NCBI GenBank assembly: GCA_002013415.1
Contig: MAEX01000007.1
Location: forward strand, 1 to 64,000
Direction: 5' to 3'
Source of the DNA: Mycobacterium sp. D16Q14
GTDB lineage: Bacteria; Actinomycetota; Actinomycetes; Mycobacteriales; Mycobacteriaceae
Length of the DNA: 64,000 bases
Shown: positions 29,101 through 36,871 of the stretch, in pieces
Layout of the letters: the number at the start of each line of letters is the position of its first letter
Position numbering within the stretch: the first letter of the stretch is position 1
Notes under the pieces: generated by a model
What the model was told of the DNA's origin: nothing
Database searches by the model: none
The model's input: only the letters and a program-made list of their open reading frames with translations
Made by a program: the position numbers and the translations under genes

Positions 29101-29951
29101 AGCGACGGGGCGCCCGGATCAAGCAGTCTTTTGGGATGCATGCCGTCAACCTGGCCGATAAACGGCGGGTGAATGCTGTACCCCAGCATCCGGCGAATGT
29201 CCTCAGATACCGCTCGGACGGTGTCACGAGTCATCGACAGGGTGAACGCCTCCTGTGGACGCAGCCACGGTTCGCAGTATTGAGCTGTCAGGGCCAGCCG
29301 TGCGGCATCGGATCGGTTCGCTCCCCCGCCGTGCCATAGCGTGCCCGGGAAGAACACACAGGAACCCGCCTTCATCACCACGGGTTCACGCTCGACGTCC
29401 CGCGGCCGCCGTTCACTCCAAAGATGGCTGCCTGCAATGACATCGGTGGCGCCGTTGTCGGCAGTAAAGTCGTCGATCGCCCAGATCGTGGCGGCACCAA
29501 GACCGGCTCGGGGACGCGGAATCGGATAGAAGCCGTCGTCGGTGTGCAGTATCTGCGCCTGCTCACCTGGCAGAATGTTGATGACCTGCAGCATCGACAA
29601 CAAATAGTTCGGCAGAAAAAGCCGATCCAGTAGGGCCAAGACCCGCGGGTGATCCGCGATCCGGTCGCATGCGCGCGTCTTGTTCAGCACGCTGTACACC
29701 CGCTGCGTGGTGTTTCCTTCAAATCCATTGCGGCCATGCAGATTCAGCAACGGCGCAACGGCTTCACGGATCTCTACGAGCTCGTCAGCGGTAAGCAGAT
29801 CCGGCAAAATCACATAGCCGTCGCGGCGCATCGCCGCCAAATCCGCGTCGGCAACAGCGGGATTGACACTCTCGCCGCTGCTCGCGGTCCGTCGATGAGT
29901 TCCGGCCAGGTCGCCGCTCAAATCCATCAACGATGACACTTCCGTGCTCAT
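29097..29951 (-). CDS. Phytanoyl-CoA dioxygenase (PhyH) family protein
   Basis: Fe(II)/2-oxoglutarate-dependent oxygenase of 284 residues. The iron facial triad is visible as HTD near residue 154 and the distal His in LWHGGGANRSD; the following Arg could bind 2-oxoglutarate. The N-terminal MRRDGYVILPDLLTADEL fits the family start. Start 29951 is used because AGGAG is 5 bases upstream. It is divergent from a TetR gene with a perfect inverted repeat between the two starts, so it is probably that regulator's target. The substrate is unknown, perhaps a lipid or isoprenoid. Confidence 0.87.
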   Translation of the reverse strand: MSTEVSSLMDLSGDLAGTHRRTASSGESVNPAVADADLAAMRRDGYVILPDLLTADELVEIREAVAPLLNLHGRNGFEGNTTQRVYSVLNKTRACDRIADHPRVLALLDRLFLPNYLLSMLQVINILPGEQAQILHTDDGFYPIPRPRAGLGAATIWAIDDFTADNGATDVIAGSHLWSERRPRDVEREPVVMKAGSCVFFPGTLWHGGGANRSDAARLALTAQYCEPWLRPQEAFTLSMTRDTVRAVSEDIRRMLGYSIHPPFIGQVDGMHPKRLLDPGAPSL

Positions 29952-29961
29952 CGACACTCCT

Positions 29962-29982
29962 AAACATAAGATAATTATGTTT
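29962..29982. promoter_or_regulatory. TetR-type operator between divergent genes
   Basis: AAACATAA (29962-29969) and TTATGTTT (29975-29982) are an exact inverted repeat with a 5-base spacer. It is strongly AT-rich against a GC-rich background and lies 14 bases before the TetR start and 10 bases before the PhyH start. Size and position fit a TetR-family operator for both genes. Confidence 0.75.
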
Positions 29983-29996
29983 TGTAGAATCACATA

Positions 29997-30587
29997 GTGG
30001 CACGCCCCTCAATCGGACGTCAACAGCTCATCGACGCCGCCCGCGATGAACTCGTTCGCGGCAGCGGAGTCATGGATCTCAGCGGATTGACCCGGCGTGC
30101 CGGACTCAGCACCGGCGCTCTCTACCATCACTTCGGATCCAAAAGCGGCTTGCTCGCGGTCATTTACGACGAGTTCTACGAGGGCCTCGTCCACGCCATT
30201 GCCGACACGCATCTGGCCATGGACACCGACTGGCGCGTCCACGAGCTGGAACGCACCCGCCTGTTTGTCGGCTATCACGTGGCCGACCCGCTGGCCCCGA
30301 TCCTGCTCAACCGCGCCGCGTTAGATCCGCAACTGGCCGAACTGGAAGCGACGTACCTGCAACGCATTAGCCATAACGCCGCCAAGAACATCCGCCGCGG
30401 CCAGACGTTGGGTCAGTTGCCTTCAGACATCGACCCCGACAGCGCAGGCGCCTTCATCATCGGCGGAATTCGATACGGGATTGCGCAGCAGTTGCGACTG
30501 ACCCCACTCCCCGCACCCGGCGAGATCACCGAACGGCTGTGGCGCCTGATCTCCGCGGCACTGGGCGTCGGCGGAACCGCCGCCTAG
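29997..30587 (+). CDS. TetR-family regulator of the divergent PhyH gene
   Basis: Repressor-type protein of 196 residues. The N-terminal helix-turn-helix is canonical: LSGLTRRAGLSTGALYHHFG at residues 28-47, then SKSGLLAVIYDEFY. The C-terminal 140 residues are a helical ligand-binding domain. The start is GTG 29997, with no room for a normal leader between the operator and the start, so a leaderless or very short-leader mRNA is likely. It presumably represses itself and the PhyH gene via the repeat at 29962-29982. Ligand unknown. Confidence 0.85.
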   Translation: MARPSIGRQQLIDAARDELVRGSGVMDLSGLTRRAGLSTGALYHHFGSKSGLLAVIYDEFYEGLVHAIADTHLAMDTDWRVHELERTRLFVGYHVADPLAPILLNRAALDPQLAELEATYLQRISHNAAKNIRRGQTLGQLPSDIDPDSAGAFIIGGIRYGIAQQLRLTPLPAPGEITERLWRLISAALGVGGTAA

Positions 30588-30613
30588 GGAAACGTCGGCC
30601 AGATCGAGGACAC

Positions 30614-31066
30614 ATGGGCGATACTCCCTGCATGCGTTCGATACCTGTTGGCCGTGCGGCCGCTCTCACCCTCGTCGTTCTGGGCGCGGGGCTTTCCTCC
30701 TGCCCGCTGGCATTGGCAGCACCGTCGGGCGAGGTAGCCCTCTGTTTCGACGGTGACGTGCGCGTCAGCGCCTGGCAGGCGAGCCAAGCCGATGCACGTC
30801 GCGACCTGATTCCCGGCACGCTCAATATGAACGCCACGGACGGTCTCGCCGGACCCAAGCAGGCGTACTTCCAGTGGCGCAACCTGACCACGGGCGCTGC
30901 CGGCGAAGCACACGGCGACGGCTCGGGCACCGCAGGAGCATCGATCTTCAATGTCGTCACCGGTCCCGGCCAGGTGGAGATCACCACCGATTACGGCGGC
31001 CGTTCGGGCTTCTTCTGGAACGACGAAAACACCGCCCACTGCACCGGGACGGTGACTGTCGTCTAG
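30614..31066 (+). CDS. Small secreted protein
   Basis: Exported protein of 150 residues (144 if it begins at ATG 30632). A signal peptide runs through AAALTLVVLGAGL and ends near LALAAPSG. The mature part of about 110 residues has two cysteines (ALCFDGDVRV and TAHCTGTV), suggesting one disulfide, and a predicted beta-rich fold. GAGG precedes ATG 30614 by 4 bases. I do not recognise a domain. It follows the TetR gene on the same strand by 26 bases, but nothing ties it functionally. Confidence 0.65.
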   Translation: MGDTPCMRSIPVGRAAALTLVVLGAGLSSCPLALAAPSGEVALCFDGDVRVSAWQASQADARRDLIPGTLNMNATDGLAGPKQAYFQWRNLTTGAAGEAHGDGSGTAGASIFNVVTGPGQVEITTDYGGRSGFFWNDENTAHCTGTVTVV

Positions 31067-31080
31067 GCCCTGCTCGACAC

Positions 31081-31758
31081 TCAGACAACTTCTGACGCAA
31101 GTCGTGCGAACGCTGCGCTGTCGTGGCTGCAGAACACGGTGACATCCTCGCCATGATCGGTGACGAGCTCGGTGAGGCGCCGCATGTTCTGTAGTTGAGC
31201 ACGTGGGTGACTCGGATGCGCGGTGACCATGTGCATTGCCCTGCTCGCGGTGGTCAACGGGCCGCTACCGAGCGCGTGCGGCTCCGTGTAGGCGTCGCCG
31301 GCATGCAGCAGCCAGCCGGTTCCGGTGTCGATGGCGACGTGGCCTCGCGTATGGCCGTAGAGCGGAACGACCAGGATCACCGGCGGCAGCCCGTCAAGGT
31401 CGCGGACGGCATTGAAGCCGAACCGTGGCTCGCCACCGTCGAGCTCGTTGATCTGCCAATTGACCCCGTGACCGCACAATGTGCAGTGCGATAACGGATT
31501 CGATCGACGACAGTTGGCTGTGCCGCATATCGAGCGGGTCATATCCGAGCGCCTCGATCTGCCGCACTGCCGTCTCGGCCTCCCGCAGGACGGGCCCATA
31601 GTGTGCCGTGTCCAGCCGAGCAATCGTGGATGCTGGACGCAGTCGGGACCGAAACCGGTGTCGACCAGGACCAGCCCCGAACTCGGCGTCTCGATTAGCA
31701 GGCAGTGGTCAATGAATCCGAATGTCATTGTGCCGCAATTAAGATGGTGAACCTTCAC
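31081..31758 (-). pseudogene. Metallo-beta-lactamase-fold hydrolase, frameshifted, metal motif lost
   Basis: The ends read as a MBL-fold hydrolase: MKVHHLNCGTM and LIETPSSGLVLVDTGFG at the start, then PLYGHTRGHVAIDTGTGW, LLHAGDAY and a TVFCSHD end. Between 31620 and 31470 the continuous frame is nonsense, while the second frame carries the family sequence GPVLREAETAVRQIEALGYD and MRH. The expected HxHxDH zinc motif and about 30-40 residues are absent. A short piece in the third frame follows before the first frame resumes. With at least two shifts plus a deletion of the active-site motif, the gene cannot make an active enzyme. Confidence 0.8.
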
Positions 31759-31858
31759 ATCTCACCTCATATCGCGTTGCCGACGTCAGCCTTCATTCAC
31801 GGTAACTTCCGCTTCGACCGCGCGGAATACCCGTCCGATGCACCTGGTTCGTCCAGAT

Positions 31859-32293
31859 ATGAATGCTGTCCAGCAGTTCGATCCGCATGCGCTCATCGCC
31901 GACAGCCGCATCGGCATACTGGCAACCATCAAGTCCAACGGACTACCGCAGCTCTCCCCCGTCACCCCGTTCTACGACCGGGACAAAGGCGTCCTCTACG
32001 TCTCCATGACCGATGGCCGTGCCAAGACCGTGAATCTTCGCCGCGAGCCCCGAGCGGCGCTCGAGGTCACCAGCTCGGACGGATGGGCCTGGGCAACGGC
32101 CGAGGGGGACGTATCCCTGACCGGACCGGGTACCGACCCACACGGCCCCGAGGTCGAAGCGCTTGTCGACTACTACCGTGGCGCGGCCGGTGAACATCCC
32201 GACTGGGAGGAGTACCGCGCGGTCATGGTGTCGGACCGACGCGTCCTGATGGCTCTCACCGTGGGGCGGATATACGGCGAGAAGCTTCGCTGA
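31859..32293 (+). CDS. PPOX-class F420-dependent oxidoreductase
   Basis: Flavin/deazaflavin-binding split beta-barrel protein of 144 residues, similar to the Rv1155 group that uses coenzyme F420. Typical pieces are IGILATIKSNGLPQLSPVT at residues 18-36, YVSMTDGRAKTVNLRREPRA near 52-70, and AEGDVSLTG near 86. Substrates in this group are poorly known (biliverdin reductase-like or pyridoxine-phosphate-like activities). ATG 31859 gives the usual length; ATG 31838 is also in frame. It is divergent from the broken hydrolase gene, with about 100 bases between. Confidence 0.85.
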   Translation: MNAVQQFDPHALIADSRIGILATIKSNGLPQLSPVTPFYDRDKGVLYVSMTDGRAKTVNLRREPRAALEVTSSDGWAWATAEGDVSLTGPGTDPHGPEVEALVDYYRGAAGEHPDWEEYRAVMVSDRRVLMALTVGRIYGEKLR

Positions 32294-32296
32294 GGC

Positions 32297-32740
32297 TCAG
32301 ACCTGTCCCGTCGCGTCGTAAATCCAACTCATGTCAGCGTTGGCAAAGTCTTCCAACCACGATGCGGGAGCGAAGTTCGTCAGTGCGCCCATGTCCCAGT
32401 AGTCCTTCCAGAGCGTGATCTTGCCGTCGACCACCTTGAGCACGGAAGCAAAACGCAGTAGCGCCGACTCCCCTGTATTCCAAATCCACGTCTCGGAGTG
32501 CTCGTACATCACGTCTTCACCATTAGCGACGATCAGCCCGTCGTGGTGCACGTAATCCTTCAGCGGTTCGAGCCCGATCTTCAGACGTTTGACGATGTTC
32601 TCTGGTCCGCATGCCGCGGCGGTGGGTCCCACCGGCATGTCCAGATAGATGCAGTCGTCGTCAAGAAATGCCGTGACGGCGTTCCAGTTTCTCTCCGAAA
32701 GAGCTACCCACAGACCGACAACCACCGACGCTGATGACAT
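32297..32740 (-). CDS. Limonene-epoxide-hydrolase-fold protein (EphG-like)
   Basis: Protein of 147 residues in the LEH/NTF2-like superfamily, related to Rv2740 (EphG). WVALSERNWNAVTAFLDDDC and IYLDMPVGPTAAACGPENIV contain the Asn and Asp positions expected in the active cavity; ITLWKDYWDMGALTNF near residue 113 carries the second acidic residue. It probably opens lipid or sterol epoxides, with the substrate unknown. Start 32740 is chosen by family length; ATG 32770 is also in frame, with the purine-rich GGGGGAAGGAAAG between them. It converges with the PPOX gene after a 3-base gap. Confidence 0.78.
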   Translation of the reverse strand: MSSASVVVGLWVALSERNWNAVTAFLDDDCIYLDMPVGPTAAACGPENIVKRLKIGLEPLKDYVHHDGLIVANGEDVMYEHSETWIWNTGESALLRFASVLKVVDGKITLWKDYWDMGALTNFAPASWLEDFANADMSWIYDATGQV

Positions 32741-32834
32741 CGCCACAACTTTCCTTCCCCCGAAGTGCAACGAGTCGAAATCCTACGAGTCGCGCACCCC
32801 CGCCGGGTCCGATCGGGGCGATTAGGCTCCCCAC

Positions 32835-33170
32835 ATGCTTGTCGTAAAGTCGATCCTATTGTTCGCGGCGGCTGCGGTCTTGGAAATCGGTGGCGCCTGG
32901 CTCGTATGGCAGGGCGTGCGCGAGCATCGCGGCTGGGCGTGGGTGGGGTTCGGCGTCATCGCACTGGGCGCCTACGGATTCGTGGCGACCCTGCAGCCAG
33001 ATGCCCACTTCGGTCGAATATTGGCAGCCTACGGCGGGGTGTTCGTCGCCGGGTCCCTGTTGTGGGGGATGGCGATAGACGGGTTCCGCCCCGATCGCTG
33101 GGATGTGGCCGGTGCGCTGCTCTGCCTGGCTGGTGTCGGGGTCATCATGTACATGCCCCGGAACGCATGA
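32835..33170 (+). CDS. YnfA/UPF0060-family membrane protein
   Basis: Four-helix small membrane protein of 111 residues, the normal UPF0060 length, related to small multidrug resistance transporters. The signature [20 protein letters not shown] lies near residue 10, then [25 protein letters not shown]-type sequence near 48-70 and a final helix ending IMYMPRNA. It may export small cations or compounds; physiological substrates are unclear. Its TGA overlaps the ATG of the APC permease gene, indicating an operon. Confidence 0.9.
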   Translation: MLVVKSILLFAAAAVLEIGGAWLVWQGVREHRGWAWVGFGVIALGAYGFVATLQPDAHFGRILAAYGGVFVAGSLLWGMAIDGFRPDRWDVAGALLCLAGVGVIMYMPRNA

Positions 33171-34426
33171 GCCGCGCCCCGTCCGGCCCCCTTCGCCGGG
33201 AACTGGGCACATTCGACGCCGTCATGATCGGGCTGGGCTCGATGCTCGGCGCCGGAATCTTCGCGGCCTTGGCGCCCGCGGCGCAATCGGCAGGATCCGC
33301 CCTGCTGGTCGGCTTGGCAGTCGCCGCGGTGATCGCCTTCTGCAATGCGACATCTTCGGCTCGACTCGCCGCGGTGTATCCCGCCTCCGGTGGAACATAT
33401 GTCTACGGCCGAATGCGTCTCGGCGAGTTCTGGGGTTATCTCGCTGGTTGGGGTTTCGTGGTTGGGAAAACCGCGTCGTGCGCGGCGATGGCGCTGACGG
33501 TGGGCTTCTATGCGTGGCCCGCCCACGCGCACGCCGTCGCGGTGGCTGCGGTGGTTGCCTTGACCGCGATCAACTATGCGGGAGTTCACAAGTCGGCGTG
33601 GCTGACACGTGTCATCGTCGCGACCGTGTTGTCGGTACTGGCCGCGATTGTGGTCACGGCGGTTGGGTCCGACGGTATCGACGCCGCATCCCTCGACATC
33701 ACCGACGTGTCGATTTTCGGGGTGTTGCAGGCCGCCGGTCTGCTGTTCTTCGCATTCGCCGGGTATGCCCGCATCGCGACCTTGGGCGAGGAGGTACGCG
33801 ACCCCGCGCGCACCATTCCCCGCGCCATCCCGATCGCGCTGGCAATCGCACTGGTCGTGTATAGCGTTGTCGCCGTCGCGACATTGACCACGCTGGGGCC
33901 ATCACGGTTGGCCGCATCCGCGGCCCCGCTGCTGGATACCGTCACCGTCGTGGGCGTGCGGTGGATGGAGCCGGTGGTGCGGATTGGCGCCATCGTGGCG
34001 GCGACGGGCTCGTTGTTGGCACTCATTCTCGGGGTATCACGCACGACCTTCGCGATGGCACGCGATCGCCATCTGCCACACGTCCTAGCGGCGGTGCACC
34101 CCAAGTACGGCGTACCGCACCGCGCTGAACTCCTTGTTGGTCTTGTGGTTTCGATCCTCGCAGCCACGGCGGACTTGCGTGGCGCGATCGGGTTCTCGTC
34201 CTTCGCGGTGCTGGTGTACTACGCGGTGGCCAATGCGGCGGCGTGGACGCTCTCCCCCGCCGAGGGCCGCCCGCCGAGGATCGTTCCCGCACTCGGCCTG
34301 ACCGGGTGCGTCGTGATTGCCCTCGCGCTGCCGCGGTCATCGGTCCTCGCCGGCACCGCAGTACTGGCGGTCGGCATCCTCATCTACGTCGGGCGCCGCC
34401 TCAGTGCTCCGGGTACGCGTGAATAA
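33167..34426 (+). CDS. APC-superfamily amino-acid permease
   Basis: Inner-membrane transporter of 419 residues. The APC signature appears at the first helix ([20 protein letters not shown]) and again in [20 protein letters not shown] near residue 62; about 12 hydrophobic segments follow. [20 protein letters not shown] near 195 is the consensus helix 6-7 loop of this family. It likely moves an amino acid or polyamine by proton symport or antiport. It is translationally coupled to YnfA by ATGA overlap, and its 3' end overlaps the converging CDF transporter gene by 26 bases. Start 33167 is fixed by family fit and the overlap. Confidence 0.9.
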   Translation: MSRAPSGPLRRELGTFDAVMIGLGSMLGAGIFAALAPAAQSAGSALLVGLAVAAVIAFCNATSSARLAAVYPASGGTYVYGRMRLGEFWGYLAGWGFVVGKTASCAAMALTVGFYAWPAHAHAVAVAAVVALTAINYAGVHKSAWLTRVIVATVLSVLAAIVVTAVGSDGIDAASLDITDVSIFGVLQAAGLLFFAFAGYARIATLGEEVRDPARTIPRAIPIALAIALVVYSVVAVATLTTLGPSRLAASAAPLLDTVTVVGVRWMEPVVRIGAIVAATGSLLALILGVSRTTFAMARDRHLPHVLAAVHPKYGVPHRAELLVGLVVSILAATADLRGAIGFSSFAVLVYYAVANAAAWTLSPAEGRPPRIVPALGLTGCVVIALALPRSSVLAGTAVLAVGILIYVGRRLSAPGTRE

Positions 34427-35390
34427 GAGCGCTATCGAGCTTTGACACCGCATGGGTCAGTTCGTGTTCGGCGACGTGTGCGATGCGGTGGGCCTCGGCG
34501 AGGCTGATGTCGGGATCGACGTCGAGCTCGGCGTCAGCATGGAGGCGATGTCCGATCCACCGCAACCGCACGCTGCGGACGGTCCGCACACCAGGCTGAG
34601 CCTCCAGCGCTGATTCAGCAGCGTCCACCAACACGGGATCCACCCCGTCCATCAACCGCCGGAACACATCCCGGGCTGCAGTACGCAGCACCGCAAGAAT
34701 CGCGATGGTGATCACCAGCCCAATGATCGGGTCTGCCAAGGGATATCCCAAGGCGACGCCCGCAGCGCCCAGCACCACGGCCAGCGAGGTGAACCCGTCT
34801 GTACGCGCATGCAGTCCGTCGGCGACAAGTGCCGCCGAGCCGATCCGGCGCCCAACCCGGATCCGGTAGAGGGCGACGAGTTCGTTGCCGACAAAGCCGA
34901 CGACACCCGCCGTCGCCACCCACCCCAGTTGTCCGATCTGCACTGGATGCATCAGGCGCATCACCGCCTCATAACCGGCCACCACGGCCGATAAGGCGAT
35001 CATCGATACGACGAACAGGCCGGCTAGATCCTCGGCCCTCCCGAACCCGTAGGTGTATCGCCTTGTCGCAGCTCGGGTTCCCAGTCCAAAAGCTATCCAC
35101 AGCGGGATCGCGGTGAGCGCATCGGAAAAGTTGTGGATGGTATCGGCCGCGAGCGCCACAGAGCCGGACACCACCACGATCGCCACCTGAAACGCGGCGG
35201 TCAGCAGCAGTGCCACCAGGCTGATCTTGACAGCCCGCGTCCCCGCCGCACTGGAACTGAGCGCGTCGTCAATGCTGTCGGAGGCGTCATGGCTGTGCGG
35301 GGACACGATCTCCGCCAGCATTCCCCGCAGACCGACCGCGTGGTGATGGTCGTGATCGTGATGGGTCACTTCATCGCGGGTATGACTCAT
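34401..35390 (-). CDS. Cation diffusion facilitator (Zn/Ni/Co-type exporter) controlled by KmtR
   Basis: Metal/proton antiporter of 329 residues. The N-terminus is His-rich (HHDHDHHH), a typical metal sponge. Six membrane helices follow; the transport-site residues are in ADTIHNFSDALTA (helix 2) and ADGLHARTDGFTS (helix 5). The C-terminal cytoplasmic domain starts near residue 235. The start overlaps the stop of the ArsR-type gene (ATGA). In M. tuberculosis, KmtR controls a CDF exporter (cdf, Rv2025c), so Ni/Co export is the best inference, although HxxxD sites also occur in Zn exporters. Confidence 0.9.
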   Translation of the reverse strand: MSHTRDEVTHHDHDHHHAVGLRGMLAEIVSPHSHDASDSIDDALSSSAAGTRAVKISLVALLLTAAFQVAIVVVSGSVALAADTIHNFSDALTAIPLWIAFGLGTRAATRRYTYGFGRAEDLAGLFVVSMIALSAVVAGYEAVMRLMHPVQIGQLGWVATAGVVGFVGNELVALYRIRVGRRIGSAALVADGLHARTDGFTSLAVVLGAAGVALGYPLADPIIGLVITIAILAVLRTAARDVFRRLMDGVDPVLVDAAESALEAQPGVRTVRSVRLRWIGHRLHADAELDVDPDISLAEAHRIAHVAEHELTHAVSKLDSALIHAYPEH

Positions 35391-35773
35391 TTCCTACCAG
35401 CCCTTCTCACGGTTTCCGCAGTCCGCAGCGAGGCCTCCGAGCGGTGATGCGGCGGGATGCCCGGGCCCGCATGCTCAGCGTTGTAGACCGCGTCGGTCAC
35501 CAGCTGCTCGACATGTTCGTTCTCCAGGCTGTAATAGACGGTGGTGCCGTCGCGACGGGTCCGCACCAGTCGGGCCATCCTCAACTTGGCCAAATGCTGC
35601 GATACCGACGGCGCCGGTTTGCCTACTAGGTCTGCCAGCTCATTGACGGACAGCTCACCGCTGGTGAGTGCCCACAGCACTCGAACACGGGTGGCATCGG
35701 CAAGCATCCGAAACACTTCGACAACCAACCCAACCTGTTCGTCGCCCAATGGCGACTCATCTGCCTGCGCCAT
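35387..35773 (-). CDS. kmtR: KmtR-like Ni/Co-sensing ArsR-family repressor
   Basis: Winged-helix repressor of 128 residues. LADATRVRVLWAL and KPAPSVSQHLAKLRMARLV match KmtR (Rv0827c). The KmtR metal ligands His88, Glu101, His102, His110 and His111 correspond here to His87, Glu100, His101, His109 and His110 (NEHVEQL, AEHAGP, PPHHRSE), all kept. It should release DNA when Ni or Co binds and allow export by the coupled CDF protein. Start 35773 is chosen because GAGGAG is 8 bases upstream; ATG 35803 lies inside the operator. A perfect dyad is just upstream. Confidence 0.9.
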   Translation of the reverse strand: MAQADESPLGDEQVGLVVEVFRMLADATRVRVLWALTSGELSVNELADLVGKPAPSVSQHLAKLRMARLVRTRRDGTTVYYSLENEHVEQLVTDAVYNAEHAGPGIPPHHRSEASLRTAETVRRAGRK

Positions 35774-35793
35774 CGCGGACGCTCCTCTACTGC

Positions 35794-35817
35794 TTATCTG
35801 CATTGATACGCAGATAA
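35794..35817. promoter_or_regulatory. Probable KmtR operator
   Basis: TTATCTGC (35794-35801) and GCAGATAA (35810-35817) form an exact inverted repeat with an 8-base spacer, 21 bases upstream of the kmtR start. Its AT-rich ends and size fit ArsR/SmtB-family operators. It lies between kmtR and the end of the second CDF gene, so it should act only on kmtR-CDF. Confidence 0.7.
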
Positions 35818-35833
35818 TAGACCATGGGTGGCG

Positions 35834-36502
35834 TTAGTGCTCGCAACAGCCGCATTCGTCGCCGTCGGCCTGCACCGACACCGAGGCAACATTCGGCGCA
35901 CAGCAGGATTCGCCCTTCCAGGCATTCAGTCCCTCGCGCACCGCAATGGCAGCGATGATCAACGCTGCGATCGGGTCAGCCCATGACCACCCGAACAGGG
36001 TGTTGACCAGCAGCCCAACCAGCAGGACCGCCGATAGATATGTACACAACAGCGTCTGCTTGGAATCGGCGACCGCCGATGCCGACCGGAGCTCGCGGCC
36101 CGCTCGCCGTTGCGCCCACGACAGCACCGGCATGACCACCAGACTCACCGCGGCCAAGGCGATCCCAATTGTCGAATGCCTGGGCTCAGCGAACCCCGCT
36201 AGCGCCCGGATCGACTCCACCGCCACATAGGCGGCCAGCGCAAAGAACGAGAATGCGATTACGCGAAGAGCAGTCTTCTCCCTGACCTCCGGGTCCTTGG
36301 CACTGAATTGCCACGCCACCGCCGCAGCCGATGACACCTCGATCACCGAATCCAAGCCGAAGCCGATCAGCGCAGTCGAGGACACTCGTGCACCTTCGGA
36401 GAGAGCCACGACGGCCTCAATGACGTTGTAGGTGATGGTGGCGGCGACGAAAAGACGAACCCGCCGATGGAGCACATCTCGCCGCTGCGACGCGACCACC
36501 AT
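35834..36502 (-). CDS. CDF-like cation transporter lacking the cytoplasmic domain, Cys-rich tail
   Basis: Membrane protein of 222 residues resembling the transmembrane half of cation diffusion facilitators. Six hydrophobic segments are visible, with FGLDSVIEVSSAAAVAWQFS and SAVADSKQTLLCTYLSAVLL at the transport-site helices. The usual C-terminal ferredoxin-like domain is replaced by a short tail with many cysteines (ESCCAPN and ECGCCEH), probably metal-binding. ATG 36502 overlaps the TGA of the CmtR-like gene by one base (TGATG), so both are cotranscribed. The regulator's cysteines suggest a thiophilic metal such as Cd, Pb or Zn. Confidence 0.83.
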   Translation of the reverse strand: MVVASQRRDVLHRRVRLFVAATITYNVIEAVVALSEGARVSSTALIGFGLDSVIEVSSAAAVAWQFSAKDPEVREKTALRVIAFSFFALAAYVAVESIRALAGFAEPRHSTIGIALAAVSLVVMPVLSWAQRRAGRELRSASAVADSKQTLLCTYLSAVLLVGLLVNTLFGWSWADPIAALIIAAIAVREGLNAWKGESCCAPNVASVSVQADGDECGCCEH

Positions 36503-36825
36503 CAACAGCAGCCCTCGTCAGCCGGGCAGCACGACGGATCCACCGTCAACACCAGATCCACCAGGTCGTCCAGAGCGTGAGCAATGCGCTCATCGGTGAG
36601 CTCATAACGGGTGCGCCGGCCCTCCGGAACAGCAATAACCAGACCGCAGCCACGAAGGCACGCAAGGTGATTCGACATGATCTGTCGCGACACCCCGGCC
36701 TCATCGGCGAGCTCCGAGGGATATCCGGGCCGCGAGCGCAGGCTCAATAGGATGGCCGTGCGCGTCGGGTCCGACAGCGCGGATCCGAACCTCGTCAGAG
36801 CGTCACGATGCGCCAGGGTCTGCAT
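36502..36825 (-). CDS. CmtR-like Cd/Pb-sensing ArsR-family repressor
   Basis: Winged-helix protein of 107 residues. RFGSALSDPTRTAILLSL and VSRQIMSNHLACLRGCGLV match M. tuberculosis CmtR (Rv1994c). CmtR binds Cd/Pb by Cys57, Cys61 and Cys102; here Cys56 and Cys60 are kept, and the C-terminus offers Cys99, Cys100, Cys106 and Cys107 (PSCCPADEGCC). Start 36825 gives family length; the longer frame upstream has no homology. It likely represses itself and the coupled transporter via the dyad just upstream. The extra C-terminal CC pair differs from CmtR and could alter metal choice. Confidence 0.85.
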   Translation of the reverse strand: MQTLAHRDALTRFGSALSDPTRTAILLSLRSRPGYPSELADEAGVSRQIMSNHLACLRGCGLVIAVPEGRRTRYELTDERIAHALDDLVDLVLTVDPSCCPADEGCC

Positions 36826-36833
36826 GGATCCAA

Positions 36834-36871
36834 TAGTACATCGTCTTCTGTATTCAGATCTAGATGTACTA
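36834..36871. promoter_or_regulatory. Dyad upstream of the CmtR-like gene
   Basis: TAGTACATC (36834-36842) and GATGTACTA (36863-36871) are exact inverted copies with a 20-base spacer. The first arm begins 9 bases upstream of the regulator's ATG, and the second arm overlaps the stop codon of the amidohydrolase gene. The position fits a self-regulatory operator. Confidence 0.6.
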
